Counted from the stretch's first letter, positions 15,259 to 23,994 are shown. The stretch: DNA of 64,000 bases from Nitrospira sp. CR1.1 (GCA_014055465.1 WIAF01000001.1:855510-919509); one strand, 5' to 3'. Notes: generated from the letters alone by a model not told the origin. Program-made: numbers and translations.

Positions 15259-17685
15259 ATGTTCTCCCATGACAGAGAGCAAATTAAAGCCGGGCAGCCA
15301 TTGCAAAACAGTGAAGTTCTCCGGTTGTTGGTGGAGCACGCACCCGCCGCTATCGCCATGCTGGATCGCGAGATGCGATATGTGCTCGCCAGTCAGCGAT
15401 GGATTCGAGATTACAACCTCAAGGACGATATCCTTGGATGCTCCCATTACGATCTGTTTCCTGAAATCTCTGACGATTGGAGAAAGGTGCATCAACGAGG
15501 GCTTGCCGGAGAAATCTCCCGGGCAGAGGAAGACCGTTTTGAGAGGGCTGACGGGGCGGTTCAATGGATCAGATGGGAAGTTCGCCCGTGGTACGGAATC
15601 GATGGCCAGGTCGGAGGTCTCGTCATTTTTTCAGAGGACGTGACCACCGGAAAACAGGCTAAAGAACAACTTAGACAGTCACTCCTTCAGTACCAATCCA
15701 CGTTTGAGAATGCTGCAGTGGGTATGTCGCATGTGAGCCTCGAGGGACGCTGGCTTAAGGTCAATGAGCGGCTGTGTCAGATTACAGGGTATACCCGTGA
15801 AGAACTCCTCTCCATGACATTTGAGGATGTCACGTATCCAGGCGATATCGAGCCCGATTGGGTCAATGCGCGACGATTAATGGCCGGAGAAATTACGTCG
15901 TACACCATGGAGAAACGGTACATCCGGAAGGATGAGCGCCTGATATGGATCAATCTCACGGTATCTTTGTTGCGGGACGAGGCGGGTGCTCCGCTGAATT
16001 TTATCTGGGTCATAGAAGACATTACGGCCCGCAAACAAGCAGAAGACATTGGGCGCGATAGTGAAGCGCGATTTGCCACACTTGCCGATAACATGTCCCA
16101 ACTCGCTTGGATGGCGGACGCCGATGGATGGATATTTTGGTATAACCGGCGTTGGTACGACTACACGGGAACGACTTTTGAGGAGATGCAGGGCTGGGGC
16201 TGGAAGAAGGTGCATCATCCCGACCAAGTGGATCGGGTTGAGAAAAAATGGCGGGAGGCCCATGCGACAGGCCATCCGTGGGAGGATACCTTTCCGCTTC
16301 GTAGCAGAGAGGGTGTGTACCACTGGTTTCTCTCCAGGGCTCAGCCGATTCGAGATTCTGACGGACGAATTGTGCGATGGTTTGGGACGAATACCGACAT
16401 TACGGAGATTCGGGACATTCAAACCTCATTGCGGGAAAGCGAACATAGGCTCCAAGCGCTTGCCGCAGAGCTTGAACATCGAATACAGGAGCGGACGAGC
16501 GAACTTCAGCAATCGCGGGATAGCCTCCGCATATTGGCGACGGAACTGAACCTGGCCGAGCAGCGCGAACGGAAACGGCTGGCCGGTGAGCTTCACGATT
16601 GTCTCGCCCAGTGGCTGGTTGTGTGTCGCCTGAATCTCGGACGAGTTCGTGGTTTTGGACTGCCGCCGCAAGCGGAACAAACGGTGAATGAAACGGAAGC
16701 GGTGCTCAGTAAAGCGTTGAACTACAGTCGGACCTTGATGGCGGAATTAAGCCCGCTGGTTCTGCAAGAGCACGGCCTGGTCGCTGCGCTTAAATGGCTT
16801 GCCGAACAGTTTCAGCGTCACGACTTAACCGTCACGGTCGATGTCGGCACAGCCGCCGACAGCTCTCTTACCGACGATTGTTCAATCTTGCTTTATCAGT
16901 CTGTCCGTGAATTACTCATGAATACGTTGAAACATGCTCAGACCAATGAGGCCGTGATACGTCTGGACCAAAGAAGCGGCGAGTTACGGATTACGGTGTC
17001 CGATCACGGCGTGGGTTTTGACATCGAGTCAGTGCCGACCACGGGTCGTATGCTCTCCCAATTTGGACTGTTCAGTCTTCGTGAGCGTATGAAAACGATA
17101 GGGGGGTACTTAGATGTGCAATCACAACCTGGGCAAGGCACCCAGGCCACGCTGGTGCTTCCGACTAAATCGCTCAAAGACACGACTTCGAATATCGGAG
17201 CGATACCAGTCTACGCTGCGGAGCAGCCAAACAGGCCTACTCCATCCAGCGCCCACCGAGTCGATACAGTCTCATCGGTCGCGACTAACCGTCGTACGCG
17301 TGTTTTGCTGGTGGACGACCATGCGATGGTACGACAAGGGTTGCGAAGCATTTTAGAAGGCTATCCCGATCTGGAGGTTGTAGGGGAGGGCGCTGACGGC
17401 GAAGAAGCCGTGGCTCTAGTCGAACGACTTCAGCCGGCAGTGGTAGTGATGGACATCAACATGCCTAAAATGAACGGCATCATGGCCACGTCGCAAATCA
17501 AGACGCGTTTTCCGACAACCAATGTGATTGGGCTATCGGTTAATGCAGGCGCGGAAAATCAAGAAGCCATGACAAGAGCCGGAGCCAGTGTGCTCATTAC
17601 AAAAGAGGCGGCTGTTCAGGAGCTACATCAGGCCATTTGTGATGCCGTAAAAGAGCAGATCCGACCGAAGCATGTCTCTATCTGA
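15259..17685 (+). CDS. PAS-rich NarL-type histidine kinase fused to a C-terminal receiver
   Basis: An 808-residue protein without membrane helices. Three PAS domains (~20-130, ~145-260, ~270-385) end in typical text (WVIEDITARKQAEDI, WFGTNTDITEIRD). A coiled linker leads to a HisKA_3 domain with phospho-His446 in GELHDCLAQ, then a HATPase region (LLMNTLKHAQTNEA; VSDHGVGFD). After a Ser/Thr/Pro linker a receiver (~682-800) has DDHAM and phospho-acceptor Asp732 in VVVMDINMPKMNG, closest to NarL/FixJ receivers. The DNA-binding half usual for that receiver class is absent. GGAG lies 6 nt before the ATG. Probably a cytoplasmic redox, gas or small-molecule sensor passing phosphate to an unlinked output. 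Confidence 0.92.
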   Translation: MFSHDREQIKAGQPLQNSEVLRLLVEHAPAAIAMLDREMRYVLASQRWIRDYNLKDDILGCSHYDLFPEISDDWRKVHQRGLAGEISRAEEDRFERADGAVQWIRWEVRPWYGIDGQVGGLVIFSEDVTTGKQAKEQLRQSLLQYQSTFENAAVGMSHVSLEGRWLKVNERLCQITGYTREELLSMTFEDVTYPGDIEPDWVNARRLMAGEITSYTMEKRYIRKDERLIWINLTVSLLRDEAGAPLNFIWVIEDITARKQAEDIGRDSEARFATLADNMSQLAWMADADGWIFWYNRRWYDYTGTTFEEMQGWGWKKVHHPDQVDRVEKKWREAHATGHPWEDTFPLRSREGVYHWFLSRAQPIRDSDGRIVRWFGTNTDITEIRDIQTSLRESEHRLQALAAELEHRIQERTSELQQSRDSLRILATELNLAEQRERKRLAGELHDCLAQWLVVCRLNLGRVRGFGLPPQAEQTVNETEAVLSKALNYSRTLMAELSPLVLQEHGLVAALKWLAEQFQRHDLTVTVDVGTAADSSLTDDCSILLYQSVRELLMNTLKHAQTNEAVIRLDQRSGELRITVSDHGVGFDIESVPTTGRMLSQFGLFSLRERMKTIGGYLDVQSQPGQGTQATLVLPTKSLKDTTSNIGAIPVYAAEQPNRPTPSSAHRVDTVSSVATNRRTRVLLVDDHAMVRQGLRSILEGYPDLEVVGEGADGEEAVALVERLQPAVVVMDINMPKMNGIMATSQIKTRFPTTNVIGLSVNAGAENQEAMTRAGASVLITKEAAVQELHQAICDAVKEQIRPKHVSI

Positions 17686-17768
17686 AGCAGCTTTCAATCC
17701 AGCCCAATTAAGGAGACTACAGCGGGTTAGCATCGTCGGCTTCACGCACGACGCTGGATACACGCAAG

Positions 17769-17958
17769 GTGACGCAACGCTATGCGCATGATTATCCGGA
17801 AGGCTTGCGAGATGGAGTGGAGATTCTTGACCGACGCGCACACCGTGGCACACAAGTGGCCGCAGTGATGAGGAGTGGCAGTGACTGCTGTCTCGGAAGC
17901 CGGTGGAAAATTGGTGGGCGATACAGGTATCGAACCTGTGGCCTCTTCCGTGTGAAGG
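17769..17958 (+). pseudogene. Integrase C-terminal remnant running into partial tRNA-Val
   Basis: The first ~45 codons read TQRYAHDYPEGLRDGVEILD, nearly identical to the catalytic-tyrosine end of the integrase at 23.2-24.0 kb (TQRYAHHYPESLRDGVEILD). The frame then breaks, and the sequence continues into the same 52-bp tRNA-Val 3' segment that ends the other integrase. No N-terminal or core part is present. It looks like the leftover of an earlier, related element at the same attachment site. Confidence 0.8.
17907..17958. repeat. Left attachment-site copy (52-bp tRNA-Val 3' segment)
   Basis: Fifty-two bases identical to 23943-23994, comprising the 3' part of tRNA-Val (T-arm, CCA and half of the anticodon arm) plus five flanking bases. 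Beyond base 17958 the match stops and no complete tRNA is formed. This is the expected duplication made by a tyrosine recombinase at a tRNA gene. Confidence 0.85.
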
Positions 17959-18087
17959 TGAAAAGCTAGATTTTTGAATCGCTCGCTGTTGCAATGGTTT
18001 CCCCACAAAATCGTTGCATGTCATGTGGTTATGAGCTTTCTATCGCTTCTACTGTGTACGGGAGATTTTAAGGTTTTGGATAATTTC

Positions 18088-18109
18088 TGACACAAAAATG
18101 ACCACAGTG
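18088..18109. repeat. 22-bp copy of an integrase segment
   Basis: Identical to 23883-23904, which lies inside the integrase gene (codons for DTKMTTV region). It sits 130 bp inside the left attachment site and is a further scrap of an integrase 3' end, suggesting repeated insertions or recombination at this junction. Confidence 0.6.
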
Positions 18110-18277
18110 AACTGGCCTCGGACGACGGGATCGTTAACCAGCAGAGGATGGTCGAATTGGGAAGTCCGAACATGCAGTCATGAACGACTGTCGAGCGGCT
18201 CGCAAAATCGCCGCCCGCTGACTACAGAACCGTACCACCATGGTATACTGCCTGCGGATACACTGGATGCGCTGCCG

Positions 18278-18532
18278 ATGAAAGCCGTGAAGTACACCAA
18301 AGAAGGCGTGGTGATTCCCTCCTCCTGGATGAAGGGATGGGGAAAAGCTGTGGTGGCGCATCGCGACTCCGACATCCTGATCTTGGAGTCCCCGGCCAGA
18401 GCGGCGAGTCGCAAGAAGCTTGGTCGTATGGTCAGCAAGCTCCGCCGCGCCAGCCGCGAACTGGGCGTCACCCCCGAACAGATTGCCGCTGAGGTTGCAG
18501 CGGTTCGGCGCGAGCGTGCGCGTCGTTCTTGA
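18278..18532 (+). CDS. Putative antitoxin of a PIN-toxin module
   Basis: An 84-residue protein. The N-terminal half (VKYTKEGVVIPSSWMKGWGK, then ILILES) looks like a small swapped-hairpin/AbrB-type DNA-binding fold; the C-terminal half (LGRMVSKLRRASRELGVTPE) is a basic helical tail as in antitoxins. Its last 17 nt overlap the start of a PIN-domain toxin frame, the normal VapBC-type layout. The ATG at 18278 is chosen because upstream residues look non-coding. The family assignment is by context; the partner toxin is broken. Confidence 0.6.
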   Translation: MKAVKYTKEGVVIPSSWMKGWGKAVVAHRDSDILILESPARAASRKKLGRMVSKLRRASRELGVTPEQIAAEVAAVRRERARRS

Positions 18533-18707
18533 TACCAATATTTTCGTGTCCGGCCTGTTGTCCGCCGCAGGGCCTCCTGCCCGGATCCTTCAGGCCGTCT
18601 TGCAGCGCCGCCTCATCCCCGTCATGAGCCCCGATACCTTCGCGGAACTGTCAGAACATTCTCCGCATGACTATATCAATTTACGAGGAGCTTACAAACC
18701 CAACTAG
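18516..18707 (+). pseudogene. Truncated PIN-domain toxin
   Basis: From the GTG at 18516 it reads VRVVLDTNIFVSGLLSAAGP and continues PARILQAVLQRRLIPVMSPD, the N-terminal third of a PIN_3 RNase toxin with the first catalytic Asp (LDTN). Homology ends near 18655, after FAELSE, where the text turns into unrelated sequence (HSPHDYINLRGAYKPN) and stops. The remaining acidic residues needed for catalysis are missing, so it should be inactive. Confidence 0.75.
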
Positions 18708-19041
18708 GCAGAACCTGTGGAACGTAAGGCTGATGTCCAGGTTCTCTCTCATCACAAAGGGTTCTTTGCTGGCGATACTCTTAGGCCACAGCAAACAAGA
18801 TGGCGTGACCTAGATTGACGCTGGCATAGATCATGTTCTAGCATGCATCCCCACTTCACTCAGACTCGGAATCGCAGATGGAGCTGCCTTCCAGGTTCAA
18901 TCCCAGATTCATTCAGGCATCCCTCGCGCCCGCTCTTGCAATTACCTTCCTGAGCGCCAAATCGAAGTTAGCGACAGTCCATGACTGCGAGGCTTGTGGT
19001 ATACGACGTTACTGACACCTTTGTTAACTTTGGGTTCATCT
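18708..19041. other. Intergenic region before the helicase gene
   Basis: About 330 bases with no recognisable protein or RNA. The sequence changes from PIN-toxin scrap to helicase start without a clear ribosome site; promoter elements could not be assigned with confidence. Confidence 0.4.
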
Positions 19042-22000
19042 ATGCTAGATGGCAAGCTTCAGCATCGCGTCATGCACAAGGCCGCTACACCTCTTGAGTA
19101 TCAGGTTTATCGGGCAGGTCTTGAATGGGACCTACTTGATCCTATCGTTATCGAAAAGCGGGATGATCTGAAGTCAGAGTCGAAATGGCGCGATCGTGTG
19201 GAACCATATAATCATCAAGTAACCAATCTCATAACCTTCTGCCGTCGCCTCCCCGTTACGCTTCTAGCCGATGACGTGGGGTTGGGCAAAACCATCAGCG
19301 CAGGATTGATCGTTAGCGAACTCATCGCTCGTTCACGGCTCACTCACTTCCTGGTGGTTTGTCCCAAGCTATTGGCACCTCAATGGAAGGAAGAGCTTGC
19401 AACGAAGTTTGAAATCGATTCAACGATCGCAACCGGTAAAGATCTAGTTCGTAAGGAACCAGCAGAGCTGGGAGCTATCATTACGACGTATAACTCAACC
19501 CGTTTATATCTTGATGAAATTCCACGCGACCGATTTCAAATGCTGATTCTTGACGAGGCGCACAAGTTACGAAACTTGTACGGAGTTGAATCGCCACCAC
19601 AAGTAGCGCAACGATTCCGTTCTGCACTCGAAGAAAGACGGTTTCGGTATGTACTCATGTTGACTGCAACACCAATTCAAAATCGACTTTGGGATCTCTA
19701 TTCCCTGGTTGACCTACTCACAGTGGCAAGGGGACATCAAAACCCCTTTGGAAGCGAAGGCATGTTTGCGAGGAAATTTATTGCGGATCATCGCGAAAAG
19801 GCTCGGCAGCTACGGCCCGAAGCACGTGAGGAATTCCAGTCAATTGTATATGGTTATATGTCTCGAATTCGACGAGGAGACGCTAATCTCTACTTCCCCG
19901 ATCGTAAGGTTCAACTGCATAGGGTTGACCCGACTCCCAATGAGGTCGAACTGATTCAGGTGATCGCAAAGGGAATTCAGCAACTGAATAGGCTCGCCCA
20001 AATTTCTGTATTGCAAGCGTTAACTAGCAGTCCAGAAGCCTTAAGGGCACAGCTGGAAAACATGGCACGGAACGGAACTGTTTCGACGGAACTGTCGCAT
20101 ATGGTTAACGCAATTGTTCGTCAAATGCCGTTGACCGCGAAACTTCAGGGACTGGGGAGTCTCATACAACGACTAAAGAGCCAAGATCCCGACAAATGGC
20201 GCATGGTTGTTTTTACAAGTCGTCGTGAAACACAGACCACCATTCAAGCTTTCTTGGAGCAGCATGGGCTAAAAGTCGGCATAATCAACGGATCTTCCGG
20301 ACTTCGAAACTCCCAGACCCTGGCAGCTTTTAGAAAGATGCCACCAGACTGTCATGTGATTGTGTCGACGGAAGCTGGCTCAGAAGGGATCAACCTACAA
20401 GTAGCGAATGTACTCGTCAATTATGACCTCCCGTGGAATCCCATGATTGTGGAACAGCGAATTGGACGCGTGCAGCGACTGGCATCCCTCCACGCGAGTG
20501 TTGGAATCTTCAATATCATCTTACGAGGAACCTTTGAGGAGTATATCGTTGGACGTCTGATGGAAAAACTCCAGTTAGCATCACATGCCATTGGGGATAT
20601 CGATGCCCTGCTGGAGGCATCGGGAATCGGTGAGGGAGACGAAGAAAATTCAGCTGGATTCGATGAGCAGATTCGGCGCCTTGTTGTTGCCGCATTGACC
20701 GGAATGGATGTCGACGCAGCAACTCAAAAGGCTATCGATAGCATAGACGAAGCCAAAGCGACCCTGGAACGAGAAGAGGCCAGCATCAACTCTCTGCTCG
20801 GTGGAATGGATGGTACAGCTTACACGGGCCCACGTGGCCCACGGCTACCGTCGCAGACCCGATCCATGGAGCCCCGCGAATTCACGATTTCGGCGTTTAA
20901 AACCTTGGGAGCGCGGGTCACGGAACTTCCCAGTGGCTTTGTTTGTGTTGAAGAGAATGGAAGTCGACACCATATTCGTTTTGAGGATCAATCTGACAGA
21001 GATGTGAGAAGTGAGCTATATGCACCGGGCTCAGGTCCCTTCCTCACGCTAATTCATCGAGTAGTAGGGTCCGGCGTGCATCATGTTGAGGATCTGGACT
21101 CTCAGCCGTCTACTCAGTCCCATGACATCGCTTCGAATTGGGTCCACTCATTTGATGCCTCGCTCACTGGCAGGGACGTTCAGGCAGTGAGCCGATGCTT
21201 TACTGGAGAAGCCACTGTTCTCGTCCGAGCAACTGTTGCACATGACAGTTACGAGAGACTCGTGACAGTGAAGTGCGGGGCATCGGAACACACCAAGACA
21301 GTCGGATCATCGGGGCTCGACCCCTTACCTCGGGTTCTCCCAGATGCACGTGAAATTGGAATAGACGAACAAACGGTCCTTCACGCAGGGCACAACGATC
21401 CAGGCATTGCCGAATTTCATCGTTTCTATATCGAACGCTGCGTGGAGGAAGTTAAAGCTGCCGGTGACAATCCCCGCAAAGCTAAACGCCTCGAGGACGA
21501 ATTTACACCAAAACTCGAAACAACTCTGGTGGCTCTTGATGGGAGCATGTACAGACGTGTGCAGATGCGAGTTCGATTCAGGCTCGAAGGTGATAAGGAG
21601 TATCAGAGCATCCTCACGGTCCTCCCACACGATCCTACTCTCATTGATGCCCCTAAGCTCCTCGTGTGTGCCAAGAGCGGCCGGAAGGCGCCAGCTGTTT
21701 GCCTAAAGCAATGTGAAAGTTCAAGGCAATATGTGCTTGAACATCTACTCTCACAGTCTGACGCTTCCGGCCGCTACGCCCTGCCCGAGTTCACAGTGAT
21801 TTGCGCGGTATCAAAGCAACGACTGCTGAGAGATGAAGTCGAGTTATCCTCAGTCACAAATCACCCGGTGGCGAAATGGCTCTTAAAGACTTCCGAGCAA
21901 AGTGGCATGCGAGCGGAACCGGAACATTTCGATAGATGTGAGTTTACTCACGCGGAGATTCTCAAGTCGGAAGTAGCGATCAGTGAGGGGTCAGGAAAGC

Positions 22001-23091
22001 GTTACCGCAGTGATCAGAAGGAGCGATCTGCTTATTCCGGAAAATCTGGTCACCGCTCGGAATTTGTCACATGCTTCATCACTGGGAAGCTCTTGATGGC
22101 CACGGAAGCAGAAACCTGTGCTGAAACTGGAGCCGTTGTGTCCCCGGCGATTCTTAAAAGGTGTTCATTATCAGGCAAACGAGTTCTACCTTCTGAACTT
22201 GAGATCTCTTCGGTGAGCGGACAACCTGTCCTGCGAAGCAGGCTGCGGACCTCGCAGATTAGTCGCAAGCGTGCAGAGCCAGAGCACTTTGGCCGGTGTG
22301 AGTTTACTGGGACAGATGCTCTGAAGTCAGAACTCGCAATCAGTGAAGTCTCGGGAAAGTTGTACCGTGGCGACGAAGGGTCTCAGTCATCGGTGTCCGG
22401 AAAAACCGGGCATCGTTCCGAATTTATTTGGTGCTTCGAAACCAGGAAGTCCCTCGTACCTTCTGAGGCGGAGCAGTGTGAAGTTACGGGACGCTTTGTC
22501 CGTCCAGGAATTTTAGAGACCTGTGCCGAGAGTGGGAAACGGGTACTTCCTTCAGAGCTAGAACGCTGTGCTTCAAGTGGGAAGAAAGCGCTGAAACGTT
22601 TCATCGTCACGAGTAGCATTTCTCATGACCGAGTCCTAGAAACATTGGCTGTGCAATCGGCTGCACAGAAGTATTGTACGCCGGCCGAGGCTCAAGTGTG
22701 CAGTTGGAGTGGGAGAAAAGTACATCCTGACGATATGCGGACCTGCACATTGACCAGGCTCGGCATACACTTTCAATTTGCTGGAACCCACGGAGCTCCT
22801 CGCCTGCAACCGCTTGTGGCACTACTCGACGGCACGAGGCAGCCGACCGATGCGGCGGAATCGTGGGAATCAATTGCAAGACATGTCAATACTGTTGTAG
22901 GAGGCGGGCGATGTGAGGTGGAGGCCGCCGTATTTTCTCCAGACAGAGCACACCTAGCTGTGTGTTGCATTTCTATTCAGTATTACGTGATGAGGTACCG
23001 TGTTGGACTTGTGTATAAGCTAAGTGATCACTCGATAGAGGGGCGCCTCATTGTGGGTAAGCGGTCCGCTCAGGGCTGGACAACGGTGTGA
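19042..23091 (+). CDS. Large SNF2/RapA-like helicase with 15-residue tandem repeat domain
   Basis: A 1,349-residue protein. Residues ~50-500 are a complete superfamily-2 SNF2/RapA-type motor: Q-like text VEPYNHQVTN, Walker A DDVGLGKT (to 84), DEAH (171-174), LTATP (207-211), a VFTSRRETQTTIQAFLEQHG segment, STEAGSEGINLQ, and QRIGRVQR (from 472). Residues ~500-875 are not recognised. Residues 876-1235 are about 24 units of 15 residues with consensus [CS]xx[ST]GKxxxxSExxx, followed by a ~110-residue end domain. ATG at 19042 is preferred; a TTG 48 nt upstream is possible. It is the main cargo of the tRNA-Val island. RapA/DrmD-like helicases act on nucleoprotein complexes, so phage defence or foreign-DNA surveillance is a reasonable but unproved role. 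Confidence 0.85.
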   Translation: MLDGKLQHRVMHKAATPLEYQVYRAGLEWDLLDPIVIEKRDDLKSESKWRDRVEPYNHQVTNLITFCRRLPVTLLADDVGLGKTISAGLIVSELIARSRLTHFLVVCPKLLAPQWKEELATKFEIDSTIATGKDLVRKEPAELGAIITTYNSTRLYLDEIPRDRFQMLILDEAHKLRNLYGVESPPQVAQRFRSALEERRFRYVLMLTATPIQNRLWDLYSLVDLLTVARGHQNPFGSEGMFARKFIADHREKARQLRPEAREEFQSIVYGYMSRIRRGDANLYFPDRKVQLHRVDPTPNEVELIQVIAKGIQQLNRLAQISVLQALTSSPEALRAQLENMARNGTVSTELSHMVNAIVRQMPLTAKLQGLGSLIQRLKSQDPDKWRMVVFTSRRETQTTIQAFLEQHGLKVGIINGSSGLRNSQTLAAFRKMPPDCHVIVSTEAGSEGINLQVANVLVNYDLPWNPMIVEQRIGRVQRLASLHASVGIFNIILRGTFEEYIVGRLMEKLQLASHAIGDIDALLEASGIGEGDEENSAGFDEQIRRLVVAALTGMDVDAATQKAIDSIDEAKATLEREEASINSLLGGMDGTAYTGPRGPRLPSQTRSMEPREFTISAFKTLGARVTELPSGFVCVEENGSRHHIRFEDQSDRDVRSELYAPGSGPFLTLIHRVVGSGVHHVEDLDSQPSTQSHDIASNWVHSFDASLTGRDVQAVSRCFTGEATVLVRATVAHDSYERLVTVKCGASEHTKTVGSSGLDPLPRVLPDAREIGIDEQTVLHAGHNDPGIAEFHRFYIERCVEEVKAAGDNPRKAKRLEDEFTPKLETTLVALDGSMYRRVQMRVRFRLEGDKEYQSILTVLPHDPTLIDAPKLLVCAKSGRKAPAVCLKQCESSRQYVLEHLLSQSDASGRYALPEFTVICAVSKQRLLRDEVELSSVTNHPVAKWLLKTSEQSGMRAEPEHFDRCEFTHAEILKSEVAISEGSGKRYRSDQKERSAYSGKSGHRSEFVTCFITGKLLMATEAETCAETGAVVSPAILKRCSLSGKRVLPSELEISSVSGQPVLRSRLRTSQISRKRAEPEHFGRCEFTGTDALKSELAISEVSGKLYRGDEGSQSSVSGKTGHRSEFIWCFETRKSLVPSEAEQCEVTGRFVRPGILETCAESGKRVLPSELERCASSGKKALKRFIVTSSISHDRVLETLAVQSAAQKYCTPAEAQVCSWSGRKVHPDDMRTCTLTRLGIHFQFAGTHGAPRLQPLVALLDGTRQPTDAAESWESIARHVNTVVGGGRCEVEAAVFSPDRAHLAVCCISIQYYVMRYRVGLVYKLSDHSIEGRLIVGKRSAQGWTTV
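21667..22743 (+). repeat. 24 coding repeats of 15 codons, with a 360-bp super-repeat
   Basis: Starting at Cys876 the protein cuts into 15-residue units with only one unit (the 23rd) of 14. Examples: CAKSGRKAPAVCLKQ, CSLSGKRVLPSELEI, CAESGKRVLPSELER, SSVSGKTGHRSEFIW. Units 6-13 (21892-22251) and 14-21 (22252-22611) are two copies of a 120-residue block at exactly 360 bp offset, for instance RAEPEHFDRCEFT against RAEPEHFGRCEFT. Confidence 0.95.
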
Positions 23092-23226
23092 TTCATTTAA
23101 ACTTAGTCAAAAGCGCATGCCTTTCGGCCCTTACCCTGCCATGTAAGCGTCAGCTATGGTTCAGTTACTTCGTGTCGCCATAGCCAGACTTTGGAGCTTC
23201 CAGCGAAGATATAGGGGTGGCTTTAG

Positions 23227-23991
23227 GGAACTATCAATCGAGAGCTCACCTGCTTGAGAAAGGCCTTCAATCTGGCGAAGCGGGAATGGGAATGGTGTCG
23301 AGACAATCCCGTCAGTCGCGTGTCTCTCGAAAAGGGAGTGACTAAACGAGACCGATGGTTGATGGAAGACGAGGAGGCACGATTGCTCGATGCCTGTCCG
23401 TCGTGGTTACGCGAGCTCGTGGTGTTCGCGCTCCATAGCGGGATGCGGTTGGGCGAGATCCTGTCACTGACCTGGACCGGCGTGGATCTGTTTCGAAGAA
23501 CTGCAACCGTGTTTGAGTCGAAAAACGGAGAGCGGCGAACCGTGCCATTGAATCACACCGTGATGGCGCTTCTGACGGAGAAGGCCAAGGTGCGGCACAT
23601 CAAAACTGCATTGGTCTTTCCAAGTCTCGCCGGTACACGGTTAGATCCCAACCATCTGCGACGGGCGTTACGGCCTGCAATGGCAAAGGCGAGCATCGTG
23701 AACTGCCATTTCCATGACCTCCGCCACACCTTCGCGACGCGGCTGGTCCAGGCGGGAGTGGATCTCTACAAGGTACAACGGCTACTCGGGCACAAGTCGC
23801 CGATGATGACGCAACGCTATGCGCATCATTACCCGGAAAGCCTGCGAGATGGGGTGGAGATTTTGGACCGACGGTCACACCGTGACACAAAAATGACCAC
23901 AGTGCTGCGTGTGTCGGAGAGTGCTGTCTTGGAAGTCGTTGAAAAATTGGTGGGCGATACAGGTATCGAACCTGTGGCCTCTTCCGTGTGA
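23227..23991 (+). pseudogene. Tyrosine-recombinase integrase lacking its N-terminus
   Basis: The frame opens after a stop at 23224 and at once shows interior integrase text (TINRELTCLRKAFNLAKREW), so the first ~100 residues (SAM-like arm) are deleted. The catalytic domain is complete: Arg in HSGMRLGEIL, Lys in KNGERRTVPL, HDLRHTFATRL, LLGHKSPMMT and Tyr in TQRYAHHY. The end GDTGIEPVASSV lies inside tRNA-Val, the usual ending for integrases that target a tRNA 3' end. A start at TTG 23254 would give 245 residues, but core-binding function should be impaired. Confidence 0.85.
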
Positions 23992-23994
23992 AGG
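23943..23994. repeat. Right attachment-site copy within intact tRNA-Val
   Basis: Identical to 17907-17958. Here the match is part of the full tRNA-Val gene, so this copy is the one that keeps the tRNA functional. Confidence 0.85.

Larger units (their letters stand above)
17907..23994. mobile_element. ~6.1-kb integrated island at tRNA-Val
   Basis: Direct 52-bp repeats bound the region. Inside lie an antitoxin with a truncated PIN toxin, a very large SNF2-like helicase and an integrase whose 3' end overlaps the tRNA. The helicase gene is visibly more A/T-rich than the flanking trmFO-hslU block. The integrase lacks its N-terminus, so the island is probably no longer able to move by itself. Confidence 0.8.

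Noticed and set aside
21667..22764. Classical zinc-ribbon array in the helicase tail
   Set aside because: Units carry a single Cys (often Ser) every 15 residues, not CxxC pairs, so standard zinc ribbons do not explain the pattern.
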